A stretch of 64,000 nt of DNA from Blastocatellia bacterium (GTDB lineage: Bacteria; Acidobacteriota; Blastocatellia; Chloracidobacteriales; Chloracidobacteriaceae). Below are positions 10,201 to 19,471 of the stretch, in pieces (position 1 is the first letter of the stretch; each line of letters opens with the position of its first letter). The stretch lies in contig JAIBAN010000006.1 of NCBI GenBank assembly GCA_019695185.1, positions 62,001-126,000 of the forward strand, given 5' to 3'. The notes beneath the pieces are model-generated. The model was not told the DNA's origin. It worked only from the letters and a program-made list of their open reading frames with translations, and searched no databases. The position numbers and the translations under genes were made by a program.

Positions 10201-10509
10201 GGAATTTTCCCCGAAAAAGACAAGAAAAGCGCTTCGGCAGCACTGGGATTGTGGTGAATTGGACCTGGAATGATTTGGATGTATTAAGCTAATGAGTAGT
10301 GATGCGTTAGACAGCGGGCAGCATAGAGCAAGGCTTGAAAGGATGTCAAGTATGGACACTTTTGCCCAGCCGATTCAAAGTATTTCCAGCTTTTGACTTA
10401 GCCAGGTTTGGAATTTCGGGTTCCGGGTTCTTTTCAAGAGCTTCATTTTGGTATGAAATCACCAAACCTGATGTCGAACATTGAATCTCAAACACCCAGG
10501 ATTCCGAGC
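10201..10509. other. Divergent promoter region between pilB and comEC
   Basis: 309 bases between two divergent genes. It holds the pilB promoter (10320-10349) and degenerate pieces of the AGGGTTC and TTGAATC repeat words (about 10418-10500). No gene was seen. Confidence 0.6.
10320..10349 (-). promoter_or_regulatory. Sigma70-type promoter of the pilB operon
   Basis: The minus strand reads TTGACA, an 18-base spacer, then TATGCT. The -35 is a full consensus match and the -10 matches four of six. It lies about 120 bases upstream of the pilB start. Confidence 0.6.
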
Positions 10510-13308
10510 ATGACCCGACTTCCTGTGGAAAACCTGATGGTTGGCCCAAAATCCTTTCAGTTGCATTTTCAACGGCGTCCTTTGTGGTGGACGGCCTGGG
10601 CAACCGCCTTGGGCATTGTTCTGGCACAGTGGCTGGCCGCCGCACCGGTCTTCTGGGGCGGGATTTGTGCCGCCGGGCTGTGTCTGTGGGGAGGACTGCG
10701 GTTGCGGCGGTGTTCCTCCCTTGGGGGAACCTGTTTGGGGTTGCTCGTGGTGGTCTGGGCGGCAGCCTGGTGGGAGGCCCATCACCAGCGGAAAGCGGCT
10801 GCCCCGGACCGGCTGCGGAATGTGATGACGGTTCATCCGGCGTGGTTTGAGGAGGCGGTAACCCTCACCGGGCGGCTGGCTGGCTGGCCGGAACCGGCTC
10901 CCCGGCGTATCGGTTTTGAGTTGGAGCTGGAGTCTCTTGCGGTTCCCGGTGGTTCTGCCCAGGCAGTTCAGGGCCGGGTCCGTTTGACCTTGGTTTTTTC
11001 GGAAGAGCAAAAAGCCCGTGAATGGGAACGACTTCATCCTTTTCTCGGAGCCCGGTTGCGTCTGGAAGCCCGGTTGACGCGCACCGCCCGCTACCAAAAC
11101 CCCGGCGGGTTTGAATATTCCGAATATCTTGAGGTGGAAGGGGTGGAAGCCGGCGGGCTGGTGACAGGGGATGTCATCCAATTGGCTCCCGGAACCGAAA
11201 CCGGGGTTCGGTCCCGGCTGGGAATGTTGCGGCTGCGAGCCTTTCAATGCCTGGAACGGGATTATGAACCACGGGTGGCGGGAATGCTCATGGCCGCCAT
11301 GTTTGGTTCTCGGTCGTTTCTGGATGCCGGTTGGGCCGAACGGTTTCGCTCCACCAATACCTTTCATCTGCTGGTGATTTCCGGCTCGCATGTGGTTTTA
11401 CTGGGCTGGGCGGTGGCTGGGCTGCTGGGTTGGGTGACCCGGCAGCGGGCAGCGGTGGCCGGAATGGTGGTGGCCGTGGTGTGGGCTTACACTTTCATGG
11501 TGGGAGGCGATGCTCCGGTCATGCGGGCTGCCATTGGATTGACCGTCTGGCAGGTAGCTCGTTTCTGGTATCGCTCGCCGGACCCGCTCAACACTGTGGG
11601 ATGCGCTGTGTGCGTGTTGTTGTGGGTGGACCCGGCCCAATTGCTGCACCCAGGTTTTCAATTGACGGTGGGAGCTGTGGTGGCATTGGTGGCCGGAGTT
11701 GCCCCGCTGGTGCAAAAGCTGGAAATCATCGGGCGGTGGCGACCAACCCGCGCCACTCCTTACCCTCCGAATTGTGTCGCCTGGGTCAGAGGGTTGGCTG
11801 AAATCCTGTATTGGAGCCCCAGCGCTTTTGCTGCTGAAATGCAGGTGGCTCCGGTGACCTACCGGCTGGAAAAAAATGCCTGGGCCGGAAAACTGGAACG
11901 GTTCGGGGTGCCGTCATCCTGGCGGAAGCGATGGTCCTGGGCGGCGGCCTGCCATCTTCAGACTGTGGTTCGGTGGATTGTGGTGCTGCTGCTTGCGTCG
12001 GGGACCGTGCAGCTTGCCCTGTTACCGCTCAGTGCTTTTTATTTTAACCGGGTCGCTCCGGTTGGCTTGGTCACTAATCTGGTTGCGGAGGTGGCCATGG
12101 GGCTGCTCATGGTCGCCACCGGCTTTTATTTTGCAGCAGTCATGTGGGGAGGGAAAACGCTGGCGGTCTGGCTGGTGGCCAAAACCGCGTGGCTGTTTGT
12201 GGGAACCACCGGGTTTTTTCACATAGGAAAATGGGGGAGCTGGCGGGTTCCCCATCTGAGCGGAACGTTTCTTTGGGTGTATGTTGCGTTTGCGCTTGGG
12301 ATGGGCGTCTGGTGGTATCTGGTGAATCGCTGGCAACCATTGGCACCCGTCCGCCCGCCCCGCCGGGGCACCCGCTGGACGCTGGTGCTGGTGCTGGCTT
12401 GGACCGGCGGAACCGGATGGCTGGTCCTCAATCCTCCGCAGCAGTGGTTTCGCCCGGCTCCGGGAACCCTGCGGGTCACCTTTTTGGATGTCGGGCAGGG
12501 AGATGCGACGTTGCTGGAATTTCCTTCGGGTGAATCCATTCTGGTGGATAGCGGGGGACGGCGGGAGTGGCAGCCGCCACCAGCCAATGCGACTGCTTTT
12601 CAGGAAGACACATTGGGGATTGGCGAACGGGTTGTGTCGCGGGCACTGTGGGCACGGGGCATTCGCCATCTGACTGCGATTGTCGGCACCCATGCGGACG
12701 CCGATCATATTCAGGCATTTGGGGAGGTGGTCAAAAATTTTCCGATAGGTACGGCCTACTGTGGCCGGGTGACTGCGGATGCCGTCTTTGCCAATTGGAA
12801 ACAGACCATCGACCGGGCTGGCATTCCCCTGGTTCCTCTGACTGCCGGGAAGCGGATGCGCTTTGGTTCCACCCTGGTCGAAGTGTTGGCACCGGCGGCA
12901 CAATCCGACCTAAACGGGGTGTCGGACAATGATGCTTCGCTCGTCTTGGCTGTCCGGCAGGGTGCGCACCGGTTTCTATTGACTGGTGATATTGAAAAGC
13001 AGGCTGAAACGGAGTTGCGGCTGTCAGGTGCCGACCTCCGCTGTGATGTGCTGAAAGCACCCCATCACGGCAGCCATTCGTCCAGCACATCTGAATTTGT
13101 GCTGGCCACCCATCCCGTTCAGGTGGTTTTTTGTGCGCCCCGGAAATCACCTTATGGGCACCCGCACGCCGATGTGGTGGCGCGGTATCAACAGATGTTG
13201 CCGGGAGTGCAGTTATGGCAAACCGGAATTGACGGAGCGGTTACGTTTGAGACGGATGGAGAGCGCTTGCAAGCGGTCGGTTTTGCTTCAGGCCGACGAA
13301 TTCCCTGA
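10510..13308 (+). CDS. comEC: ComEC/Rec2-type DNA uptake channel
   Basis: About 932 residues, a full-length ComEC: N-terminal hydrophobic segments and soluble DUF4131-like domain (to about residue 230), the Competence membrane domain with HLLVISGSHVVLLGW, and a C-terminal metallo-beta-lactamase-like domain (from about 660) with LDVGQGDATLLEFP, THADADHI and HHGSHSSST. It forms the inner-membrane channel for single-stranded DNA in transformation, in keeping with the neighbouring type IV pilus genes. The ATG at 10510 has AGGA eight bases upstream; a longer TTG-started frame (10408) translates repeat-like sequence. The gene is divergent from pilB and convergent with glnE. Confidence 0.92.
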   Translation: MTRLPVENLMVGPKSFQLHFQRRPLWWTAWATALGIVLAQWLAAAPVFWGGICAAGLCLWGGLRLRRCSSLGGTCLGLLVVVWAAAWWEAHHQRKAAAPDRLRNVMTVHPAWFEEAVTLTGRLAGWPEPAPRRIGFELELESLAVPGGSAQAVQGRVRLTLVFSEEQKAREWERLHPFLGARLRLEARLTRTARYQNPGGFEYSEYLEVEGVEAGGLVTGDVIQLAPGTETGVRSRLGMLRLRAFQCLERDYEPRVAGMLMAAMFGSRSFLDAGWAERFRSTNTFHLLVISGSHVVLLGWAVAGLLGWVTRQRAAVAGMVVAVVWAYTFMVGGDAPVMRAAIGLTVWQVARFWYRSPDPLNTVGCAVCVLLWVDPAQLLHPGFQLTVGAVVALVAGVAPLVQKLEIIGRWRPTRATPYPPNCVAWVRGLAEILYWSPSAFAAEMQVAPVTYRLEKNAWAGKLERFGVPSSWRKRWSWAAACHLQTVVRWIVVLLLASGTVQLALLPLSAFYFNRVAPVGLVTNLVAEVAMGLLMVATGFYFAAVMWGGKTLAVWLVAKTAWLFVGTTGFFHIGKWGSWRVPHLSGTFLWVYVAFALGMGVWWYLVNRWQPLAPVRPPRRGTRWTLVLVLAWTGGTGWLVLNPPQQWFRPAPGTLRVTFLDVGQGDATLLEFPSGESILVDSGGRREWQPPPANATAFQEDTLGIGERVVSRALWARGIRHLTAIVGTHADADHIQAFGEVVKNFPIGTAYCGRVTADAVFANWKQTIDRAGIPLVPLTAGKRMRFGSTLVEVLAPAAQSDLNGVSDNDASLVLAVRQGAHRFLLTGDIEKQAETELRLSGADLRCDVLKAPHHGSHSSSTSEFVLATHPVQVVFCAPRKSPYGHPHADVVARYQQMLPGVQLWQTGIDGAVTFETDGERLQAVGFASGRRIP

Positions 13309-13336
13309 ACGTAACCGGTGCAGGCTTTTGTGTGAT

Positions 13337-13408
13337 GAAACCGCGAAACACGCAAAAAAACGCGAAAAAAAGAGATTCCCTGAAAGTTTTCGCATATTTC
13401 GCGGTTTC
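13337..13408. terminator. Inverted repeat between convergent comEC and glnE
   Basis: A perfect 12-bp inverted repeat (GAAACCGCGAAA 13337-13348; TTTCGCGGTTTC 13397-13408) encloses A-rich copies of CACGCAAAAA/CGCGAAAAA. It lies in the 119-base gap between two stop codons and may act as a bidirectional terminator. Confidence 0.5.
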
Positions 13409-13427
13409 AAAAAATCCCTGCGGTGCT

Positions 13428-16400
13428 TCACTTGCCGGGTTCGGCAAAGACGTGCTGGTAACAGGCCCGGATGGCTTTGGTTTGCTGGGCGTATTCCTCC
13501 TCAAAGACAGAACTGCCCGGCAATTTGAGGAGCCGTGCCAGCGTTTCGGTTTGAGAGGGCAGCCGCGAAGTCCGTCGCTCCGACAGGAGCCGCAAGGCAT
13601 GGTCGAGTTTCCGCAAAAAGCCGTAGCCACTGGTCAGGGTTTGCGCCATTTCCGTTTCCAGGCTGCTGTTTTTTCTTAAATGTTCAATCAGGGCAATTGT
13701 GCCGTAGGTAGGTGGGTCAGGCACTGCATCCCGGATTTGCAGATAGCGGGTAATAAAATAGACATCCACCATCCCGCCGGGGCCGAATTTGAAATCCCGC
13801 TGGGCCTCGCGCCCGCCCCGTTCGGTTTGCAGGCGGCGGCGAATGTCGTCGGTTTCGCCTTGAAGCTGGGCTCCGCGTTCCCGTCCACGGGCGAAAATGG
13901 TTTCCAGGATTTGTTTTTGCAGTTTGGCACCCTGCTCAACCTGCCCGGCCACCGGGCGGATTTTGAGATAGGCGAGGTGTTCCCAGCCGGCTGCCCGTTC
14001 TTGGACATATTGCAGGAATTTTTGTTTTCCCGTGGCGGTCGGGCCATTGCGGCCATCCGGGCGCAGGCGTAAATCGAGCCGATAGAGCATTCCTTCGGAA
14101 GTCAGCGCCGCCAGCAGGTTCGAAACCAGCTCAACCATTTTCATGACTGCCTGGGCGGCAGTGAATTGCGGCGTCGGGGCCGGAGCCGCTTCGTCATAGA
14201 CAATCACCACATCCAGGTCGGAACCGTAATCCAGACCTTGATGGCCCAGGCGACCCAGCCCGAAAATCACCCATTCCGGCATCGGATGTTCAAATTCGTA
14301 TTGGCGGGCCAGTTCCTTGCAGGCAAACCCGCAGGCGGCATCCAGCGCGGCTTCGGCCAGTGCCGTTTGAGCCAGATTGAGTGCCCGCAGGCTGATGCCC
14401 CCAATCACATCGGCCCGTCCGATTTCAAGCAGGGCCACCGTATGCACCCGGCGGAGCGCCGCCATAACCTCGGCGGTCGTGCGACAGGATTCCAGCATAT
14501 TGTTGAATTGCCGGAAAAACTCGGCCCGCGAAAACTCGGCTGGCAGGGGTGGGCGGTTCAGCATGGGCAGCAGGCGCGGATGGCGATTGAGCAGCCCTGT
14601 AAAAAACTCGCCGGATTCACAAAATGCCAGCAACTCATTCCCGGCGGCTGCCGACAGCACCCCGATATGGCGGGCATTGCTGACATGCAGGCGCAAATCC
14701 TTTTCCCAAGCCGGGATTTCCTCTTCATGATGAATCAGTCGGGTGGTGAAATCGCTTTCCAGTGAATCCATTGCCGGAGACTCGGCCTCCAGTCGGGCTC
14801 TGGTATCCCGAATATAGGCCGACCAGGAGGCCAGCACATTCCGCAGTGCGGTCAGAATGCGGGTTGCATCAGTGGAATGTTCCGTCAGGTTTTCGAGCAG
14901 CGACTCCCACACGGGTTGTTCCGTTGGCAGAATCCCGGCATCCGGCATGGCCAGCATCCGGTTGATGCTTTGTTTGAGTGCTTCCTCCGGGGTGGCGGCA
15001 GGCGTTCGCACCAGCGGGCCGGTGGTGGAATCAGCCTTGATTTCAGAAAAAATCCGCTGATAGACGGCAATCACATGGTCCCGCTGGCGGGCCAGGGCCA
15101 GGGCAAACATGCGGGCGGCGTAGGGGCCTTGGTAGCCCATGCGGCGGGCCAGCAGACCCAGCTTCTCCTCGTCAAGCGGAACATTGTGGGTTTGAGCCCC
15201 CTGTTCCATTTGAATCCGATGCTCACAGTTCCGCAAGAATGTGTAGGCTTCGGTCAAACGGGTCCGTTCGGCTTCGGTGAGGTATCCTTTTTCCGCCAGC
15301 CGTTGCAGGGCAATCACGGTTTGGGGCACCCGCAGCCAGGGGTCTTGTCCGCCGTGGGAAACCTGCAATGCCTGGGCAATGAATTCAATTTCCCGAATGC
15401 CTCCTTTGCCGAGTTTGACATTGTAGCCGCCGCTGCGTTCGGCTTGCCGCCGGTCAATTTTCTCTTTTGAAAGCCGCACGTCGCGCAAGGCGTCGGACAA
15501 GGGCTCGGCCCAATAAATCGCATCCCGGATGGAATGCATGAATTCCTCGGCCAGTTCCAAATCTCCGGCACAACCACGGGCGCGGAGCATCGCCAACCGC
15601 TCCCAGTTCTGGGCTTCGTGCCGGTAATAGTGCTCGGCTTCACCGACTGCCACGACCAGCGCCCCGTCTCTGCCACGGGGCCGCAGCCGGATATCCACCC
15701 GAAAGGCTGCTCCCTCAGGCGAAGTCAGCGAACCCACCACCCGCAACAGGTGTTCTGCCAGCCGGGTGAAAAATTCCCGGTTGCGCAGTTGGCCGTCCCG
15801 TCCGCCTTCGGTTTCACCCATGCCGGAAAAAATGAACATCAAATCAATGTCGGAAGCATAATTCAGTTCGCGGCTGCCAAGTTTTCCCAGTGCCAGGATG
15901 GCAAACCGGGCCGGGGTCGTGCGGTTGCGTTCGTCCCGCACCAGCGGCATGCCGTAACGGCCAATCAGGACGGAACGACAATATTCAACCGCATAATCCA
16001 GAATGGCGTCGGCAGTATGGGAAAGTTCCTCGGTGAGTTCCGAAAGGGTACACAGCCGCAGGCAGTCGCGGAGGTAAATCCGGGTCCATTCGCGTCGCTT
16101 GAAGCGAGACAAAATGACCGAAGGTTCCAGTTGCGAATGAACCACCGCCAGCCGGGCCAGTTCCTCGCGCAAGTCTTCAAAGGCACGCATCTCCTGCAAA
16201 TGGATGTCGCGTTCCAGCCAGCTTAAAAATTCGGGCCGCTGAAGCAGGGTTTCACCAATCCAGGTACTGTAGGCAGCCAACGTCAACGCCCAGGAAAAGG
16301 CTTCCGGGCGGCGATACAGACGTTCGGCAATTTTGGGATGTTCGGCGGTCAGGCGTTCGGCAAAACGCCGGGCGGCGGCTTCGTCCGGCAATTGCTCAAT

Positions 16401-16439
16401 GAGCGGTTCAAGCGTGGCGGGAATAATGGGATTGGCCAT
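13428..16439 (-). CDS. glnE: Glutamine synthetase adenylyltransferase/adenylyl-removing enzyme
   Basis: 1003 residues, two tandem nucleotidyltransferase halves as in GlnE. The N-terminal half has LGKLGSRELNYASDIDLMFIF (about residue 200), the adenylyl-removase type. The C-terminal half has GLGRLGHQGLDYGSDLDVVIVY (about 720), the adenylylase type. Both keep the paired metal-binding aspartates. It adjusts glutamine synthetase activity to nitrogen status through PII, in the cytosol. The ATG at 16439 is followed by the expected N-terminus, though no clear SD is visible. The upstream spacer is entirely repeat sequence. Confidence 0.93.
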   Translation of the reverse strand: MANPIIPATLEPLIEQLPDEAAARRFAERLTAEHPKIAERLYRRPEAFSWALTLAAYSTWIGETLLQRPEFLSWLERDIHLQEMRAFEDLREELARLAVVHSQLEPSVILSRFKRREWTRIYLRDCLRLCTLSELTEELSHTADAILDYAVEYCRSVLIGRYGMPLVRDERNRTTPARFAILALGKLGSRELNYASDIDLMFIFSGMGETEGGRDGQLRNREFFTRLAEHLLRVVGSLTSPEGAAFRVDIRLRPRGRDGALVVAVGEAEHYYRHEAQNWERLAMLRARGCAGDLELAEEFMHSIRDAIYWAEPLSDALRDVRLSKEKIDRRQAERSGGYNVKLGKGGIREIEFIAQALQVSHGGQDPWLRVPQTVIALQRLAEKGYLTEAERTRLTEAYTFLRNCEHRIQMEQGAQTHNVPLDEEKLGLLARRMGYQGPYAARMFALALARQRDHVIAVYQRIFSEIKADSTTGPLVRTPAATPEEALKQSINRMLAMPDAGILPTEQPVWESLLENLTEHSTDATRILTALRNVLASWSAYIRDTRARLEAESPAMDSLESDFTTRLIHHEEEIPAWEKDLRLHVSNARHIGVLSAAAGNELLAFCESGEFFTGLLNRHPRLLPMLNRPPLPAEFSRAEFFRQFNNMLESCRTTAEVMAALRRVHTVALLEIGRADVIGGISLRALNLAQTALAEAALDAACGFACKELARQYEFEHPMPEWVIFGLGRLGHQGLDYGSDLDVVIVYDEAAPAPTPQFTAAQAVMKMVELVSNLLAALTSEGMLYRLDLRLRPDGRNGPTATGKQKFLQYVQERAAGWEHLAYLKIRPVAGQVEQGAKLQKQILETIFARGRERGAQLQGETDDIRRRLQTERGGREAQRDFKFGPGGMVDVYFITRYLQIRDAVPDPPTYGTIALIEHLRKNSSLETEMAQTLTSGYGFLRKLDHALRLLSERRTSRLPSQTETLARLLKLPGSSVFEEEYAQQTKAIRACYQHVFAEPGK

Positions 16440-16447
16440 GTTGCGGG

Positions 16448-16612
16448 TCCAGGGTTCAGAGTTCAGGGTCCAGGGTTCAAGATTCAGGGTTCAGGGTTTC
16501 GAATATCAGAAGTTTGAGAGTTGAATCAATTCTCAATTCTCAATTCCCAATTTGAAAGACCCTGAACCCTGAACCCTGAACCCTGAACCCTGAACCCTGA
16601 ACCCTGAACCCT
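16448..16612. repeat. Paired heptamer repeat, AGGGTTC family with nested TTGAGAA arm
   Basis: The left arm 16448-16499 is degenerate AGGGTTC units. The right arm 16560-16612 is a near-perfect run of about 7.5 CCCTGAA units. Between them 16513-16552 carries TTGAGAG/CTCAATT words of the other family. The element fills the whole 184-base spacer between glnE and the aminotransferase. Confidence 0.85.
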
Positions 16613-16623
16613 CGAAGGGTTTT

Positions 16624-18024
16624 TTAGCCGCCGGTCTCGTTGTAATCCGGCTCAAAGAAAGGGTGGCCGCGATGTTGCAACCCCGCTGCAATGGATTCGT
16701 CAAAAATCCGGAGCGCGCAGTCAACCTGTTCTTCGTCAATCACAAACGGCGGAGAGAACCGAATTGAGGATTCTCCGCAGCCCAGCACAATCAAGCCGCG
16801 CAGGAAACATTCCTGTTCAATTTGGTTGCGCAATTCGAAGTCCGCTTTCCTGGTGTTGATGTCTGAAACGAACTCAACTCCAATCATAAGGCCCCGACCC
16901 CGCACATCCAAAATGTATTTGGAATATTTGGTTTGCAGTTTCCGGAGTCCAGCCATCATCCGTTCGCCCATGTCGGCACAGTTCTGCAACAGTCCGCCGT
17001 GCAGCAATTCAAACGTTTTGAGCGAAGCGGCAATTGCCACCGGGTTGCCGCCAAAGGTCGAGGCATGGGCCCCAACGTGCCAGTTCATCATGTCGGCGCG
17101 GGCAATCGTGGCCGAAAGCGGGACACCTGAAGCAATTCCTTTCGCGCTGCAAATCACGTCGGGCACCACATCGTGATGTTCCACTGCCCAGAGTTTGCCG
17201 GTGCGGCCCATGCCGGCCTGCACTTCGTCGCAAATGAGCACGATGCCGGTTTCGTCGCAAATCCGGCGCAGTTCTTTCATAAAGCTTGCCGGTGGAACCA
17301 GATAACCGCCTTCGCCCTGCACCGGTTCGACGATGATGCCGGCTACTTCATCTGCCGGACAGGTGGTTTTGAAGAGGCGGTCTTCAATCACTCGGGCACA
17401 TTCGATGCCATATTCCTCTTCGGTCAACGGCCCGGTGTAGCGTTTGTAATTCGGATAGGGGATATGGGTCACGTCCAGCGCCGCCCGGCCAAAGCCTAGC
17501 CGCTGGGCTGATTTGCTGGAGGTCATCGAAAGCGCGCCCAGGGTCCGGCCATGGAAGCTGCCGAAAAAGGCAATGAATTTCTGCCGCCGCCGGTGAAACA
17601 TCGCCACTTTGATGGCGGTTTCAACCGCTTCGGCTCCGGAGTTGCCAAAGTGAACCCGTTTCGGATGGTCTCCCGGTGTTTCTTTTTCAAGCTTTTCCGC
17701 CAAATCGGAAAGCTGCGGATAGTAGTAGTCGGCTCCGGCGATATGCACGAAATCAGCCGCCTGTTCCGCAATCGTTTTGACGATTTCCGGATGCGCATGG
17801 CCTGTGGCAAGCACGGCGACACCGGCGTTGAAATCCAAGAAGAGATTGCCGTCCACGTCTTCGATGATGGCTCCCCAGCCGCGCTTGATGACAAGCGGAT
17901 AGCTGCGGGTATAGCTCGGCGAGACATAGCGATGGTCTTTTTCGACCACTTCCTTGGCTTTGGGGCCGGGCAACTCGGTTTTGATGTTGGGAAGTTTAAG
18001 TTGAGCAGTTGCGTTTGCAGTCAT
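16624..18024 (-). CDS. Class III PLP-dependent aminotransferase (GabT/ArgD-like)
   Basis: 466-residue cytosolic aminotransferase. Fold-type I class III signatures are visible: GAVIL-type small domain, NSGAEAVETAIK, FHGRTLGALSMT, CDEVQAGMGRTGKLW with the cofactor aspartate-glutamate region, and CSAKGIASGVPL with the PLP lysine. The likely reaction is omega-amino group transfer from 4-aminobutyrate, lysine or acetylornithine to 2-oxoglutarate; the substrate cannot be fixed from sequence. Start at 18024: GGAGG lies ten bases upstream, while the longer frame to 18129 has no support. No other pathway gene is adjacent. Confidence 0.88.
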   Translation of the reverse strand: MTANATAQLKLPNIKTELPGPKAKEVVEKDHRYVSPSYTRSYPLVIKRGWGAIIEDVDGNLFLDFNAGVAVLATGHAHPEIVKTIAEQAADFVHIAGADYYYPQLSDLAEKLEKETPGDHPKRVHFGNSGAEAVETAIKVAMFHRRRQKFIAFFGSFHGRTLGALSMTSSKSAQRLGFGRAALDVTHIPYPNYKRYTGPLTEEEYGIECARVIEDRLFKTTCPADEVAGIIVEPVQGEGGYLVPPASFMKELRRICDETGIVLICDEVQAGMGRTGKLWAVEHHDVVPDVICSAKGIASGVPLSATIARADMMNWHVGAHASTFGGNPVAIAASLKTFELLHGGLLQNCADMGERMMAGLRKLQTKYSKYILDVRGRGLMIGVEFVSDINTRKADFELRNQIEQECFLRGLIVLGCGESSIRFSPPFVIDEEQVDCALRIFDESIAAGLQHRGHPFFEPDYNETGG

Positions 18025-18618
18025 GTTTATGGAACCTCCGATTTTATTTCGGTCAGCGATGGCGACAGGCAAAGTCTGGGCACCGCCGGGATTGACAGGG
18101 AAAGCGTCCGGACCGACCGGACCCCACACATCAGACCTGAAATAAAGGGAAACTAGTCACCAAAGAGGTTCCGGCGCTGCGTGACCGGCAGCAGGCGCAG
18201 CACAACGCGGAGATGCAGAGAATGGACTTCGTAAAACGGGTGCATCGCAAAAACCCTTGCTCGAAAACAGTTTTGTGTCGAAGTTATGGCGAATGTGAGG
18301 AATGAGAAGCGGCAGTATGCCACAATCTTTTGATTTCATCCACGAAGTTTTAAGTTGTTCGTTCAGAGTTCCGTGTTTACGCGGCAGTTTGGAGTTCCGC
18401 CTTCAGGCGGCAGTTTGGAGTTCCGCCTTCAGGCGGCAGTTTGGAGTTCCGCCTTCAGGCGGCAGTTTGGAGTTCCGCCTTCAGGCGGCTTCTACTTCTC
18501 CGCAAAACTCGAAACGTCATTTTGAAATCCAAAGCAGCAGCCTGAAGGCTGAACTCCATGCAGCCGCGTAAACGCGGAACTCCAAACCGCCGCCTGAAGG
18601 CGGAACTCTGAACAGGGG
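18025..18618. other. Intergenic region, repeats only
   Basis: 594 bases between the aminotransferase start and the cupin-gene stop. 18158-18220 holds GC-rich imperfect repeats of CTGCGTGACCGGCAG type, and 18381-18613 holds the 26-nt paired repeat. No coding sequence is supported. Confidence 0.6.
18381..18613. repeat. Paired 26-nt repeat built on a palindrome
   Basis: The left arm 18381-18490 contains about four 26-nt units made of CAGTTTGGAGTT plus the palindromic CCGCCTTCAGGCGG. The right arm 18536-18613 holds degenerate inverse copies. A related copy lies at 41079-41220. Confidence 0.85.
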
Positions 18619-19395
18619 TTATTGTTTTTTCCAGCGGGCGGCAAAAATCCGGGCCTCGGCTTCCAGCGGCTTGGATTGAATATCGAGAAAAGAAAAGCCG
18701 ACATCCGGCCCGTGATAGGTGCTGATGTCAACGCCGCGTGCTCCGCTTTTGCCGGCAGTAAAGGTATGGATGTTGTCGCGCAGGGCTGACAGGGTGTTGA
18801 TACGTCCGGGCGTCAGGATTTCATGATGTGTCTCGCGGACCTGAAATTCCTGGGTTGATGAAAATTCAGGAGCATTGCCGGTTACTTCAAAATTGCGAAT
18901 GCGGGTTTCTCCCTCCAGACAAACCGTGCAGACGCTGGCATTGGGATGGCAATGCGGGGGCAGGATGGCTCCGGGGGCAAGTTTCCATTCCACCATAAAA
19001 AAAGGAACGCCTTTATAGCCGATGCCAAATTCAACCGGGGGGGTGAGTCCTGGAAAAGCTCCCAGTTTGGCCGTGGGCAGGGTTTTCAGATTAAGTCGGG
19101 TGACCAGAGCCGCTATCCAATACAAATAGGCGTCCTGACCACGACCCGAAGTGTCCTGATGCAGTTCCTTGGCGACGGGAAGACACTGTTTGAGAAATTC
19201 CTCCCAGTTCAGCTCGGCGGTGGCTGGAACCGGCGGGGCAGTCGCTGCTTCGGCGGGGAGCCCGAAAGCCACTGCCGCTGCCAACGGCAGCCAGAGCAAG
19301 CGGCGGCGTTGCTCAAACCCTTCGGAAACGACCTCCGGCTGGTCGGTGGGGGCGGTGGTGAAAAGTGAAATTTGGGCCAGTAGTTCATGTTTCAT
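18619..19395 (-). CDS. Exported cupin-domain protein
   Basis: 258 residues. The N-terminus has QRRRLLWLPLAAAVAFGLPAEAATA, an RR-containing export signal (Tat or Sec) placed about 30 residues in. The second half is a cupin barrel with PHCHPNASVCTVCLEG, giving a His-x-His metal site, so it may be a metal-dependent dioxygenase or sensor; the substrate is unknown. The ATG at 19395 has AAAGGAAG upstream; the longer frame to 19554 runs into the AraC gene. It lies 76 bases after the AraC-type regulator in the same direction, a likely two-gene operon. Confidence 0.7.
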   Translation of the reverse strand: MKHELLAQISLFTTAPTDQPEVVSEGFEQRRRLLWLPLAAAVAFGLPAEAATAPPVPATAELNWEEFLKQCLPVAKELHQDTSGRGQDAYLYWIAALVTRLNLKTLPTAKLGAFPGLTPPVEFGIGYKGVPFFMVEWKLAPGAILPPHCHPNASVCTVCLEGETRIRNFEVTGNAPEFSSTQEFQVRETHHEILTPGRINTLSALRDNIHTFTAGKSGARGVDISTYHGPDVGFSFLDIQSKPLEAEARIFAARWKKQ

Positions 19396-19471
19396 GGCGG
19401 GTGCTTCCTTTCCAACTGAAATGTGTGGTTGGCATGGTAGGGAAGTCGCCCGGCAGGCTGCTTCTCGAAAA

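Noticed and set aside
16560-16612. Telomere-like CCCTGAA run considered as a CRISPR or telomeric array
   Set aside because: The units are contiguous 7-mers without spacers and are paired with an inverse arm, so neither CRISPR nor telomere fits.
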